Shown here one piece after another: positions 22,819-34,503 of a DNA stretch of 64,000 nt. Source of the stretch: Aspidapion aeneum (Eukaryota > Arthropoda > Insecta > Coleoptera > Brentidae); NCBI GenBank assembly GCA_963576565.1, contig OY755047.1, forward strand, positions 28,371,351 to 28,435,350, given 5' to 3'. The position numbers and the translations under genes are program-made. The notes under the pieces are model-generated. The model did no database searches. It had not been told where the DNA came from and saw only the letters and a program-made list of their open reading frames with translations. Numbering within the stretch: position 1 is the stretch's first letter; each line of letters starts with the position of its first letter.

Positions 22819-23224
22819 CTTTTTAGCAATGGTAGACCAATTACAAATGCTTTGCTAAATATTGACTCAAAGAATTTTATATTAGTATATAGGTACTTAA
22901 TAAGATGTGCATAAAAAACTGTCAATAATCCAAAGTGCAAAAAAGGTGCAAAGCCCATCATTTTCAAAAGTGAAATAAAGCCAGAAGCAAACAAATATTT
23001 GAGCTTAAAACATAGTCATACTCACCTGCTAAATTTTAAATAATTTGGTTCGAAGATTCAAATCAGCATAATAGTATGGGAGGCCGTAAAATTTTTTAGA
23101 ACTTATTTTGTTAGTCAGCAAACATTAATAGAATAGTTCAGTGAGCAATTATAAGAAAAAATGTCTATATAAACCCTTTCTATTTTCCGATGGGTTTAGT
23201 TGCATAATGCAAAAGAAGATTCGA

Positions 23225-23490
23225 GAAACTTTTTTTCTTAGTAATGCATATATGTTTATTGGTGAAAGCTGTATTTAAGCTAAGTATAAAAAATTGTATG
23301 ACTTGTCTCTAAATATGGGAAATATCTCTGGCAAAATTGTCAAAAATTGAATATTTAATTTTTTGACAATTTTGCCAGAGATATTTCCTATAGTTAAAGA
23401 TTAGTCATACTATTTTTTATACTTAGTTTAAATATAGCTTTTAATAATAAACATAATATACATAACTAAGAAAAAAGTTCTTCGGATTTA
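23225..23490. repeat. Palindrome with arms of about 125 bp
   Basis: AAATATCTCTGGCAAAATTG at 23319 returns inverted at 23370-23392, and outward the arms continue through AGCTGTATTTAAGCTAAGTA/TACTTAGTTTAAATATAGCT to CTTTTTTTCTTAGTAATG/TAACTAAGAAAAAAG. A foldback element or palindromic duplication; no coding sequence. Confidence 0.75.
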
Positions 23491-23701
23491 TAAAGAAAAT
23501 ACGTTCCCAAAATCTTCACGGGCTCCCCTACTATAAGAAGAAGTCGAAAAATGCTGTGTGCATTTAGATTTTGCTCGCTTTCGGAGCTTTTTAGGTTCAA
23601 AAATTTTATTTAGCACACTGAGATCAATTTTGGAATTATCTCAATCTGAACCACAGTTCACAAACTATTTATTCGTCTATGATCTGAACTCTCTCTTAAT
23701 A

Positions 23702-24632
23702 TACAGGGTGACGACTTTAAATGGAACGCTGCTTCCAGCGGATTAATAATTGTTTTTTTGGCAAAAAGTAAAGTTTTATATGAACCAGCTACTCTCCGAC
23801 CAAAAATTTTCGGGTCCCCAGAAAGGGGTCTTACTCAATTATAACTTTTTTTCAGATGACATAACCACACTTGCGGTACCTGGTTGGAAAGCTTGTGTGA
23901 AATTTTGGGAAAGGTTTGCGACATTTTTAATAAACCCAAGTGTACGTCAAAATGTCAAAGCATAATTTATTTTACTTTTTACTTGGAGCTCTTTGGGGAG
24001 CTTATGAAAAAAGAAAAATTACTGTGTAATTTTGATTTGACATACGTCAATCAAATTTAATTAAAATGTCAATTTTTTACCTCAATTTTGACTCGCTTTT
24101 CGGGAAAAAAAATACAAATATAAAAAATATTCTTTAGATATTTTTCGAATGATGTGGCACAAGTAAAAATGTTTTAAAAAATTGAAATTTTAATTCACGT
24201 AGGTACGTACCTATGTCAAAAAAAACCATTCCGTTGTTTTTTCTTAATAAGCTATCGAATAGGGTTTTGTTTTTAGGAAAAAAGAAAAAACTCCAAATAT
24301 AAAAAATATTGTTTCGATGTTTTCCTTTTAAATGCATATGCATAAGTAAAATTTAAAAAAAAAATGACATTTTAATTGACGTACTTTTGTCAAAAAACAT
24401 TATGTTGTTTGTGATAAAGTTTCGAATAGGGTACCACAAGCAAAGAAAATATATCAACCCACAAGAAGGGTTATCCTATCTGAAAAAAAATGCCCCTTTT
24501 CGGGAGTACGAACCACAATTTTTTGCCTTCAGAAAAAAGCTTGTCAAAAAGTTCAGTTGACGTGTTTGCAAAAACAAATATTAACCAAGAGACAGCTTTC
24601 CATTTAAAGCTGCCACTTTATATGATATATAA
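23702..24632. mobile_element. TIR element, about 930 bp
   Basis: Left end ATACAGGGTGACGACTTTAA then ATGGAACGCTG; the right end reverse-complemented reads ATATAAAGTGGCAGCTTTAA then ATGGAAAGCTG. Inner segments (TTTTCGGG-CCC, AGTTGACGT) are also mirrored loosely. Frames within are short and unsupported. Boundaries approximate. Confidence 0.6.
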
Positions 24633-24842
24633 ATAACGTGATGTGGGGTCATAAAATCGGAAATTATATCAAGAAAAAAAAAGAAAGAAGAAAAGGAAGA
24701 AGAGGAAAGAAGATTAGAAAAAATTAAAAAAGGATCAGACAAAGAATAAAATACAATTATTTTGTAGCGTTTTTTTATTGTTTAATTTCTATTGCAAAAT
24801 CACCAATAAATCGTTATGTATAAAATTTGTAAAATATATTAT

Positions 24843-24895
24843 GTTCTATAATTTTCCCAGAAAATAGCATCATCTCACTCAACTTATAAAATTGC
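24843..24895 (-). pseudogene. Relic of a serpin last exon
   Basis: The minus strand reads FYKLSEMMLFSGKII, aligning with FFAKLNEVMLFAGKIS of the exon at 27706-27851. The loop-coding half and acceptor are gone. Its downstream flank (24663-24830: a purine-rich AAGAAAGAAGAAAAGG tract, then ATTTCTATTGCAAAATCACC) matches the flank of the 27706 exon at 27520-27680, so it is a truncated duplicate of that cassette. Confidence 0.72.
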
Positions 24896-25266
24896 AAAAA
24901 ACTTTTAATCAAAGGATTTTTAATATTTTTAAAAAGTTATTTCACGCCACTGGAGTGTTACACACCATCTGTAAGGGTGCAATCTTTGCAAGGGTAGTAC
25001 TTCAGTATCTCGTTTAATAGGTCTTTTAATGGGCTTTAAATTTTCTTTCAGCATATTTTCTCAGAAAATAAGTACTTTTTGAGTAAAAGGTTAATAAAGA
25101 AAAAATGAGAAAAATCCAAGATGGCGGCGCCATTTTCACAATGTTCTTGAGGAGAAAGGCATTTTGATAAGGCCACACTAGATATTGATTACTCCTAGTC
25201 TTGGTTTTGTGCAATTTTTTTTGGAGGCCAGTTTTAAAAATATTAAAAAACCATGGCTTGTAAGTC

Positions 25267-27000
25267 CGATTTCAGATAGGTATGTTAAAAAGTAGGCAAA
25301 TGTAAATAAAATACTAACAAACGTGGAATTTCGTACCCGTGAATTTAAAAATCAAACAAGTTTCGTGGCTAATCGGGCAAAAAGGAGTTTTTTTGTTTCC
25401 CTTATATTTTTCCGTGGGTAGCCTGAAAGCTTAACCTCACGGGGGTCCAAGATCTAATGGACAACCGATTAGCCACGAAACTTGTTTGATTTTTAAATTC
25501 ACGGGTACGAAATTCCACGTTTGTTAGTATTATTTGTCTTAAAAATTCCGTTGATTGACGCTCACTGTCTTGAAGACGGGTAAAAATGCAATCTGTGTTG
25601 ATCCGGCCTGAAAGACAAAGATCTGTCGTAGGTCACGGACTATAGTTGTTTTCTTTTATTTGCATTCGATCTTTTCATTGATCGATATTGTATAGCAGTG
25701 TTTTCTTTCGCCTGCTTTTGGTTTTTTTGTTTCTCTCGTATCTCGGTAGATGGGCGCCTCTTGCTATAGTTCGCTCACTAATTACATTTAATTAGAGACA
25801 AAACCGTCTGATTAACTTCGCAAGATTTGTCACATTGACCAGCAGTGTTCTGAGGAGTCCCATAAGGACGAAACGGTTAACTGTCAACACTTATTAGGTG
25901 TCCATTAGATCTTGGACCACCGTGAGGTTAAGCTTTCAGGCTACCCACGGAAAAATATAAGGGAAACAAAAAAACTCCTTTTTGCCCGATTAGTCACGAA
26001 ACTTGTTTGATAAATAAAATACCTTTAAAAATGTTTACGTTGCAATTTGTTCAGGGTAAAATCATATACGTAATATTGCAATACTCCCTGTTACCCATTT
26101 ACACAATGACTGGCGTTTGATGCAAACATTCAGATCCGATTTCAGATAGGTATGTTAAAAAGTAGGCAAATGTAAATAAAATACTAACAAACGTGGAATT
26201 TCGTACCCGTGAATTTAAAAATCAAACAAGTTTCGTGGCTAATCGGGCAAAAAGGAGTTTTTTGATTCCCTTATATTTTTCCGTGGGTAGCCTGAAAGCT
26301 TAACCTCACGGGGGTCCAAGATCTAATGGACAACAGATTAGCCACGAAACTTGTTTGATTTTTAAATTCACGGGTACGAAATTCCACGTTTGTTAGTATT
26401 ATTTGGCTTAAAAATTCCGTTGATTGACGCTCACTGTCTTGAAGACGGGTAAAAATGCAATCTGTGTTGATCCGGCCTGAAAGACAAAGAGCTGTCGTAG
26501 GTCACGGACTATAGTTGTTTTCTTTTATTTGCATTCGATCTTTTCATTGATCGATATTGTATAGCAGTGTTTTCTTTCGCCTGCTTTTGGTTTTTTTGTT
26601 TCTCTCGTATCTCGGTAGATGGCGCCTCTTGCTATAGTTCGCTCAGTAATTACATTTAATTAGAGACAAAACCGTCTGATTAACTTTGCAAGATTTGTCA
26701 CATTGACCAGCAGTGTTCTGAGGAGTCCCATAAGGACGAAACGGTTAACTGTCAACACTTATTAGGTGTCCATTAGATCTTGGACCCCCGTGAGGTTAAG
26801 CTTTCAGGCTACCCACGGAAAAATATAAGGGAAACAAAAAAACTCCTTTTTGCCCGATTAGCCACGAAACTTGTTTGATAAATAAAATACCTTTAAAAAT
26901 GTTTACGTTGCAATTTGTGCAGTGTAAAATCATATACGTAATATTGCAATACTCCCTGTTACCCATTTACACAATGACTGGCGTTTGATGCAAACATTCA
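25267..27000. repeat. 867-bp tandem duplication with foldback cores
   Basis: 25267-26133 and 26134-27000 are near-identical direct copies, both starting at TCCGATTTCAGATAGGTATG and ending with TTTGATGCAAACATTCAGA. Each holds a palindromic core: AACAAACGTGGAATTTCGTA and GTTTCGTGGCTAATCGG recur inverted about 200 bp and again about 650 bp later. A shorter relative of the core is inserted in the satellite at 53537-54039, so the core is mobile. The few differences (for example GGGCGCC/GGCGCC) indicate a recent event. No coding region. Confidence 0.85.
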
Positions 27001-27705
27001 GAAATAAATATACGAAAAATTCATAGCTACCTTTACATAGAAGGAAATTGTGCCAACTGTGCGCCGTTGATTTGACGTGACGCATACATGAATAAAATAA
27101 TATGCATGTGTAAAAGTATACAACCAGGACATTTTTCCTTAAGTACCGCAAAAAGATAGACTTATGACTTGATATTGCTATGCTATATGCTAAGGTCTAT
27201 ATCAGTATTTTTGGGATAACTTTTTACGATTTTTTTTCGTTGGCCTATGCTATTTGTTATGATCAACAGCTGATAACTGTCAAAAAGTTATCTCAAAAAT
27301 TATGATATGGAGTGGTATTGGAATAATACGTACTATATGGAAATAATATGCATATGTGATTAAAAGCAACCAATTAGGGCAGTTTTTCTTATAAGGACCG
27401 CGAGGACTTATGCTTGCATCATGCGTTGGCTATTACCGTGGGTATTGGAAAATTATGTATATGGGTAAAATGCTGTTTTTGGTGGACAATAAAAAAAAAC
27501 AGGGAAAAAGTCAATAAAAAATAATATCAAAAAAAGAAAGAAGAAAAGGGAGAAGAGGAAGGAGAAGAAGAAAAATAAAGAATTAAAAAGAAGCATTAGA
27601 CAAATTATAATTATTCTGTAGCATTTATTTATTTTTTAATTTCTATTGCAAAATCACCAAAAACTTGTTCTGTATAAAATTTGTAAAAAGTATTCTGTTG
27701 TATAA

Positions 27706-27851
27706 TTAGTTTCCCGAAATTAAGGCTTCATCATTGGAAATTTTCCCAGCGAACAGCATCACTTCATTCAACTTGGCAAAAAAGAAAAATGGATGATCGG
27801 CTTTGAACGCAAAATCGGCTGGTGGGGGAAGCGAGTCAAACGTTGCGTGAA
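27706..27851 (-). CDS. Serpin alternative last exon 7
   Basis: Acceptor aatag at 27852-27856; the exon completes the split codon and reads VHATFDSLPPPADFAF, KADHPFFFFAKL, VMLFAGKISNDEALISGN, stop: 48 codons. ADHPF and FAGK place it in the serpin C-terminus. SLPPP after the bait matches the exon at 32553. Counting hinge Glu as P17 places Asp at P1 and Ser at P1', unusual for an inhibitor of trypsin-like enzymes and reminiscent of Asp-specific proteases (inference only). AATAAA-type signals lie near 27625 on the minus strand. The C-terminal extension is longer than in sister exons. Confidence 0.87.
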
Positions 27852-28289
27852 CTATTAAAAAAAAACAAAATAAAATGCCATTAAGAAAAGAACAAAAACG
27901 AAGTAATAATGTAAAGTATATAAATATAAAACACAACTTAAAAAGATATATAAAATTTCTACAACTATCTACATAACATACCAAAACCATCCCAATCATA
28001 TTTAAGTTTGAACCTATTAAATAATAATAATTATATACACAACTTACCAAAAACATAGGTATAAACTTTGTACATAATAATTTTAGAGAAATATCTACAA
28101 TAAGAATATTTTCTACAAAACTTTAAACCATAAATAAGCACTTACTAGTTATACACTAATTATTTACAAGATGCATAACAAGATGAAAAAAGGAAGAATT
28201 ATGTCCCAAACTTATTAAAAAATATTTCAAAAGGCTACTTACCTTTGACTCATACAAGAAATATAATTCATTTTGGGTTATTATAATTT

Positions 28290-28893
28290 AAAATACTCTG
28301 CCAATATATGGCCACCTAAGCTCACACTGGGTACTATGGTTATAGTGTACGTGTGAGCTAATATAACTGAAATATATTTTATTCCTCCAGACTAAATTAG
28401 CTTTCGCTTGATACCACACAAGCCATGTTTTAACTTAAATTCTAGTTTTTGAAATCTACCCCCACCCTTTTCTTTTAACTAAAATGTATTTTGTTTAACT
28501 CTAGACTCAATTACCTTTCGTTTGGTATCATACACGCCATATTTTCACATAAACTTTAATATTTGAAATCTACCCCTACCCTTTTATTTGGCTTGCGTTG
28601 GGTGGATTTTGTTCATTTTTAAATGGGACCATCCCAACCCAAGACCCAGCCTAGGTACCAAACTTTATTCAAATCGGGCAAGCGGTTTTTGAGTTATACG
28701 GGTTGGTCGTTACAGACAGACATACAGACAGACAGACAGAGAGACAGACAGACGGTGCGACAAAAAAGTTTCAAAATAATCTGAAACGCAAAGATATATA
28801 AAATTTTTTGAAATCGGAACTTTTTTTTCCTCGAAAAAATTAAGATCACCATAATAGCCCACACTACTATAGTATAGTAGTGGTGTGAGCTAA
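28290..28893. mobile_element. Hairpin-ended (GACA)n element, copy 1
   Basis: Starts AAAATACTCTGCCAATATAT and a hairpin of AGCTCACACTGGGTACTATG type, then repeats of a unit of about 115 bp (TTACCTTTCGTTTGGTATCA, GAAATCTACCCCTACCCTTT), a GACA microsatellite (28725-28752), GTTTCAAAATAATCTGAAAC, and a second hairpin GCCCACACTACTATAGTATA ending GTGTGAGCTA. Four copies occur in this window (28290, 42571, 44493 reversed, 61049). A central minisatellite plus a proto-microsatellite recalls DINE-1/mini-me or Helentron-derived elements; that class is inference. No target duplication seen. Confidence 0.75.
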
Positions 28894-29512
28894 AATCGCA
28901 AGGGCTTAATCTAGGATATCTACAACGTATACGAGATGCCAAATGTCTATGAGGGCTCCTTATCGCTATAGACCTATTAAGGTCATGTGACCCCTCGAAG
29001 GGCACACAGCAGGTTGGATTCTCCTAGAATCGTATCCAAGCCCTGGTCCTTCTCCATAGCCATAAAAGAGAAGGAGATCTAGGCTTAAATTCGACCCAAT
29101 GCAAATAATTATTATAGAATCTTTCTCCAAAGCTGGCATTTTCTTGGCGTGACTGACAATTTAATGTAAATTTGAAAGTGTCTAGCCTGGACGTTTATTC
29201 TTGACGGCCCGTGTATTGAGAGAGCCAAAAGTTTACTTTTCCGGGTGGACTAAATGATTTCACCTTTTTGCACGGCGCTCACCTCTCATCACGTCACGGG
29301 CCTTCAAGAATTAACGTGCTGTTTTGGTTTGTGTGCCCCTCAGTGTGACGTCAATTCTAATAGGTCTTTTGGAGTTGTAGTTGGAGGGTTATTAAGACGG
29401 AGCCCTGCGTATGGCATATAATGAGCGTGTAAGGGTTTTGAAATAACACTTTTATGAGAAAATTATTTTATATTTTTTGATAAAACTTTTGACAATAAGT
29501 AAAGAAAATAAT
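28894..29512. other. Serpin intron, no feature recognised
   Basis: Mixed-composition sequence between the hairpin-ended element and the LINE. It contains short shadow frames only; no exon with a serpin signature, tRNA or repeat was recognised. Confidence 0.4.
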
Positions 29513-31030
29513 TCCACGGCATGGGAATATAACTTAACGACCGATTTACCATATATACACTACAGTAATCATCGAAAAAGAAATGATAAAAAATAGTATT
29601 AAAAAGCTTAAATCCGGAAAAGCTAGCGGACCTGGAGGAATATATGCTGAAATGCTCAAATATGGATCAGAGAAACTAATCGAAAATCTCACATATATTA
29701 TCAATCAATGCATAAACGGACATCCAGTACCTGTATTGTATTCATATCCTCAATACATAAAAAAGGAAACAACCTGGATTGCAACAATAACAGAGGAATT
29801 TCCTTAACCAGTACTCTAAGTAGATTGTACGGTGGGATTCTTAGAGATCTAATAGAGAATGATTTTCATGAACAAGAAGAAGAAGAGCAAAGTGGGTTTC
29901 GTGCAGGCAGATCTTGTAGTGATAATGTTTTTTGTTTTAAACAAGTTATTGAGAAAAGGAGCGCCAGAAATATAGAGACTCATGTTACCTTTGTGGACCT
30001 ACAAAAAGCATTCCAGTAGAAAAACTATGCACAGTATTAGAGCAGACTAATATCAATCATACATACATAAAAGCGATAAAAGAACTATACAAAGGGTCAA
30101 AATCTAAAATTAAAATTGGAAATCAACTTTCAAAAGAATTCCTAGTAACAAAAGGCTTAAGACAGGGATGTTGTATCTCTCCAACTCTTTTTAAAATATA
30201 TATCGCAGTAGCTCTAAAAAACTGGAAACGCAAAGTGCACAGCATGGGAATACAACTTAACGACCGACTTACCATATACACACTACAGTTTGCTGACGAC
30301 CAAGTAAGAATACCAAAAGTGGGGATTAACAGTGAACGTGGACAAGACACAGTACTTATGTATTGGAAACGAATCCAGTGAGTTAGAACTAGACAATGGA
30401 CAAGTATTATCTCCAAGCAATGAGTATGTATACTTGGGTGTCACATTTGATAAGACAGGAACAGACTGTAAGGAACTGGAAAAAAGAATAGTAAAAGCAA
30501 AAAAGGTTATTGGATGTCTTAACAGTATTTTATGGAGCAGAGAGATAAAAAAGAATGTTAAATTTAACATATATGAAACAATAGTGAAAAGCACGCTGTT
30601 CTATGGAATAGAGACTGGTCGCGTAACAGAAAAATACAAAACAAAAATGGAAAGTGTCGAAATGGATGCAATAAGAAGATCAATGAGAATATCTAGAACA
30701 GATCACATAAGAAATGAGATCATAAAAGAAAGAATGGGAATCGAAGGAAGCATAACGGTTGACATCACTAAAAGACAACTGATATGGTACGGCCATATAC
30801 AACGGATGAACGACGAAAGATTACCAATGCAGGTCCTAGAATGGCAACCAATAGGGCGCAGAAAAAGAGGGCGTCCTAAACTAGAATGGCAACAGTCAAT
30901 CCAAAGATCAATGAGTCAAAAAAATCTGACAGAAGATGATTGTCATGATCGAAGGAGATGGAGAATAGGCGTCAAGTTTTTAAATGGATACAATAAGAAG
31001 AGAATCAATAAGAATATCTACAACAGATAA
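29513..31030 (+). pseudogene. Degraded non-LTR retrotransposon (RTE-like) RT
   Basis: Several frames in order read LKSGKASGPGGIYAEMLKYG (RT block 1), EEQSGFRAGRSCSDNVFCFK, FVDLQKAFQ, KGLRQGCCISPTLFKIYI, FADDQ in a shifted frame near 30290, then from 30332 a 232-codon frame with NVDKTQYLCIGNESSELELD, LGVTFDKTG, KSTLFYGIE, WYGHIQRMNDERLPMQVLEW and RRKRGRPKLEWQ. This is the C-terminal half of a LINE reverse transcriptase with stops and frameshifts. The GHIQRM/RRKRGRPK end suggests an RTE-like clade; the clade call is tentative. The 5' flank 29513-29568 repeats 30236-30288, a local rearrangement. It lies antisense to the serpin in an intron. Confidence 0.82.
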
Positions 31031-31032
31031 TA

Positions 31033-31258
31033 TGACATTACTAAAAGACAGCTGATATGGTACGGCCATGTACAACGGATGAACGACAAAAGATTACCCA
31101 AGCAGGTCCTAGAATGGCAACTAGTAGAGCGCAGACTAATAAGGCGTCCTAAACTGGAATTGCAAGAATCAATCCAAAGATCAATAAGTTAAAAAACCTG
31201 AAGATGATTGTCAGGATCGAAGGAGGTGGAGAATAATCGTTGTACAATGTAGTAGTAG
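31033..31258 (+). repeat. Duplicated 3' end of the LINE
   Basis: GACATTACTAAAAGACAGCT followed by GATATGGTACGGCCATGTAC repeats 30762-30808, and the copy continues through AGGCGTCCTAAACTGGAAT with small deletions to a (TAG)n tail at 31248-31262, where a LINE 3' end is expected. A second, shorter 3'-truncated-style copy abutting the first. Confidence 0.75.
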
Positions 31259-32224
31259 TAGTGTTTTGTCTAGAACCGTTTGAATTATCTCAATTTGCAA
31301 AATTCTGCCCAAAAACCTGTTAAGTATTTCAAAACCCTTACAATTCAATTTTTGCGTACAATATTTAATATTTTTATCCCGATATAACTCTGCACCGCCC
31401 GCACAGATTTAACGGCTTCAGGAAATTTTAACTATTTTATAGTAAACCTTTATATTAAATACTTTTCCCATAAAAGAGTTATTTCAAAACCCCTACGCGC
31501 TCATTATTAATACGCTCAGTTTGGGGCTCTTCACAATGATGTCGCTAGAAGTATTACTTCTTCTGCGTTATCACTTTTTATGTAGTTTTTTAGAATATTT
31601 TTCTACGTAACTGATCCAACTCTGGAATAAGAAATAACAAAAAATACCTAAAGGATAAAGCAAAAAATTCCTAATCGATAAAGTTTAACGTCATACACAG
31701 TCGGGATGCGCAGTCGAGTAAGTTATTTTAAAACAATTGGTAGTAAAGATTACAACCATATGATTTAGGCTTAACACTTTGGCTCAAAGATATACCACTA
31801 AGACCTCTGCATTATTAATATCACAGTTAAGTTTGCTTTTCAAATATATATTACATTCGAGAAATTGACATTAAGATGTTAAAATTTGATATTTTTTTAC
31901 CTTATATCTTAGAGACTATAAAAGATAGACCCACGGACCCATAGTATCATCTTAAGGCGCTAATATTTAAAAGGATTTTAATTCATAACTTTTTTAGCAA
32001 AGCCAATCAATAATTTTCTTAGCAATTTTTGTGGGGAAGGTAAAAATACCCAATAATTGCATTTTTGATGGAAAAAGGTAAAAACTACATAAAATAAATC
32101 AATTGTCAAGTTGTAGCTATATATACAAATATGTTTTGTAAATTTTTTAATAATTGGTATTATTTACTAAAAATAAAACATGTTAAATGAAACGACTAGT
32201 TTTATTTTACTCTAAAATACAACT
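31259..32224. other. Serpin intron, no feature recognised
   Basis: AT-rich sequence without recognisable coding segments or repeats. AATAAA-like signals on the minus strand (TTTATT at about 32203 and at 32224-32229, the latter overlapping the stop of the exon at 32225) probably serve that last exon. Confidence 0.45.
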
Positions 32225-32361
32225 TTATTTTGAACTATCAAAATTATCACACCTTCCAATAAAAATTATAAAATTTGTATACTTTAAGAAATATAAAAAT
32301 TGATGATCCGCAGTGAAATTGATGTCGGTTGGAAGGGGGATCCAATCATTTCTCGAAATCG
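32225..32361 (-). CDS. Serpin alternative last exon 6
   Basis: Acceptor ttttttag at 32362-32369. The exon reads AISRNDWIPLPTDINF, TADHQFLYFLKY, FIIFIGRCDNFDSSK, stop, 45 codons. ADHQF replaces the usual ADHPF and IGR replaces AGK, both conservative for the family. By the P17 count Asp (ND-W) is near P1, with Asn as the alternative. AATAAAG overlaps the stop codon, so the 3' UTR may be very short. Its splice phase matches the shared exon. First of a tight cluster of three last exons (32225-32934), each separated by less than 200 bp. Confidence 0.86.
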
Positions 32362-32552
32362 CTAAAAAACAGAAACAATTTTGCTTTAGGAATTTTGAAA
32401 AAATCTGACATTTTTCCATGCAAAATTGTCTACGCCTTCACCCATTAGAAATAAGTCTCATGCCGCGCACCCCCCACCAACCGACTCAATATAAATTCCT
32501 AAATGAGAGGTCAAGCTACACTCACTTCGTCACCAGTTTTTTATTTAAAAGT

Positions 32553-32686
32553 TTAAGAAAATTGGTTACATTTTCCAGCAAACAAAATAATATGTCTATT
32601 ATTGTCTTTGATATAATAGAAAAAAGGATGGTCAGCAACAAAATTAGCCGTTGCCGGTGGGGGAAGGCTCACTGGACGAAAGGTTA
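32553..32686 (-). CDS. Serpin alternative last exon 5
   Basis: Acceptor tttttag at 32687-32693. Reads VTFRPVSLPPPATANF, VADHPFFYYIKD, HIILFAGKCNQFS, stop, 44 codons. ADHPF and FAGK are canonical. By P17 counting Val is P1 and Ser P1', suggesting an elastase-like target (inference). The SLPPP segment after the bait is shared with the exon at 27706, indicating those two cassettes are sisters. An AATAAA-type signal lies about 13 bp after the stop (near 32540). Confidence 0.87.
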
Positions 32687-32806
32687 CTAAAAAAAAAGAT
32701 TTAAAAACATGAATACAAAATTATTCTTACAAAAAAAAGTAACATTTGTGTAATAAATAACTATTGTACGGTGAACTTATTTTAATTATACAAAAAAAAA
32801 TACTAA

Positions 32807-32934
32807 TTAAAAGTTTGAGATTTTTCCAACAAGGCACACAACATTCCTAGTTTTAATAAAATAGATGAAGGGATGGTCCGCCTTAAAGTGGCATTTACGA
32901 GTGAAGATAACGCCAAATTTGTCCGTCCATTGTA
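32807..32934 (-). CDS. Serpin alternative last exon 4
   Basis: Acceptor ttttcag at 32935-32941. Reads VQWTDKFGVIFTRKCHF, KADHPFIYFIKT, VVCLVGKISNF, stop, 42 codons. ADHPF is canonical; VGK replaces AGK. By P17 counting Lys is P1 and Phe P1', suiting a trypsin-like target (inference). The frame was read from DNA, since it lacks a Met start of its own as expected for a last exon. It is the most 5' of the 32.2-32.9 kb cluster. Confidence 0.84.
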
Positions 32935-32941
32935 CTGAAAA

Positions 32942-33540
32942 TGCAAAACAAAAATTATTTAGGTTTTAAATAAAGGTTTTTCTTTAAATTTTGAAGTGTG
33001 TAAATATAATTTAATTTATAAATATAGTATCATAGGTGATACATTTGTGATTTTTTCGTTTCCCGAATTACATGACGATATTTTTCACGAAATCAGACCT
33101 ATCCTAGACCTCATTTTCCGCTCATAATTTAGACATTTTATGTTATAATTTTAGGCATTTTTTTTGGGGAATGATATCTTTATTTTAGACAAATTGAGAT
33201 ACTTTTCATTGACTGTTTGACAAATGTGGCATTAAAAATATCATTGAAACACCAGTCTCTAAAACCGACAGTAAAGGTTGACTCAAATTTTCTAAAATTG
33301 AGTTTATACTGAACCATGTTTCCTAAATATAGTAAACGTGATTAGTAGTTTTAGCTTTTAATGAGTTATTTGAGACCAAACTATTGATTTTTGGTTCAGC
33401 TGGGCCACCTGATTTGCCAATATTTGATATAAGAAGTACCGCTGGACGCAGAATCTTCGAATAGCTGTTCCATGGATTTATTTGCTTATGGATTATTTAT
33501 GGATTAATAATTCATTGAAATTTTCGAAGGCCATTTTATA
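32942..33540. other. Serpin intron, no feature recognised
   Basis: AT-rich; no exon with acceptor plus serpin tail, no inverted repeat and no transposon end was recognised. Confidence 0.4.
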
Positions 33541-34375
33541 TCAGAAGAAAGTTGACAGTTAATTTGGCTATTTTTATTAATTTGTTACTGTCAGTAATTT
33601 ATTTGGAATTTTTCATAAATTAAAATTTTGGTGCTCTGTGATTAAAATGTTACTCAAAATAAAGCAAAACCCAAAGGATATTTTAACTGCTTTTCTAAAA
33701 AGAAAACGGTTTCTGTGAAAACAGGACTTCAAACTTAGTAAAAATTAGATCATGTTTTAATTGAGTAAAATCCATGAAGAAATTCTCAAATTTATTTGAC
33801 GTTTATTTCTGTGTTACATTGCTAAAATCAACCTCAACATTTTTGACTATGAACAACTCCTTGAAACAGGTATAATACCTTGCAAGAGAAACGCTGAAGA
33901 AACACCAGTTTTTAAAACGAGAAATTACAAATTATGTATAACTATCCTTTCAGGTCTAAAGAGGATAAGCCTTTTACATAGCTATAAATTTCAAAATCAG
34001 GGAAAATGCCTATTCAATGTTTTTCTTCCACTCGGTATCTGCCATTTCTAATCTTACAAATTGGGTTATTCGGGGATATTTCTTGGTTTTCTTATCTCTT
34101 CTTATCTCTTATACTGTCAAACCTGACATAGTATTTAAAAAATTTACGTACATTTAGCTTTGTTAACAGAAGCATCTAAAAATAAGTAGCGTTGCAAAAG
34201 CAATTTATACCAAAAAGAAATTTTATAAATAAAAATAATATAGACACCCCTTTTCAAAATGCAGTCTTTTAAACTTAGAGAAGAGTCCTCATAGCAAAAA
34301 ATATTTGCTTAAAAAGTCAGGTGAAGGTATCTTTGTTTCTGAAAATCTTTAGATAAAATCTTACTTTTAAGGCGC

Positions 34376-34503
34376 TTATTTGGCGTGTCTTCCATTGAAG
34401 ATAAGCATATCATTAGATTTGATGAGAAAGATGAACTGATGATCGGCATGAAAAATGATTGGTGATGTGACCTTCGGAACTCCCCTTCGTTTTGTGACTG
34501 TCA
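34376..34503 (-). CDS. Serpin alternative last exon 3 (duplicate of exon 2)
   Basis: Acceptor ttttag just above 34503. Reads VTVTKRRGVPKVTSPIIF, HADHQFIFLIKS, MLIFNGRHAK, stop, 42 codons. It is the tandem copy of 35683-35810, with the same bait loop and one visible change, ADHQF for ADHPF. By P17 counting the P2-P1-P1' are Lys-Arg-Arg, a dibasic bait. NGRHAK replaces the usual AGKV ending. Frame, phase and acceptor intact. Confidence 0.86.

Noticed and set aside
22600..22994. 104- and 77-codon frames with Gly/Pro runs
   Set aside because: Produced by G and C homopolymers of the hAT-type MITE.
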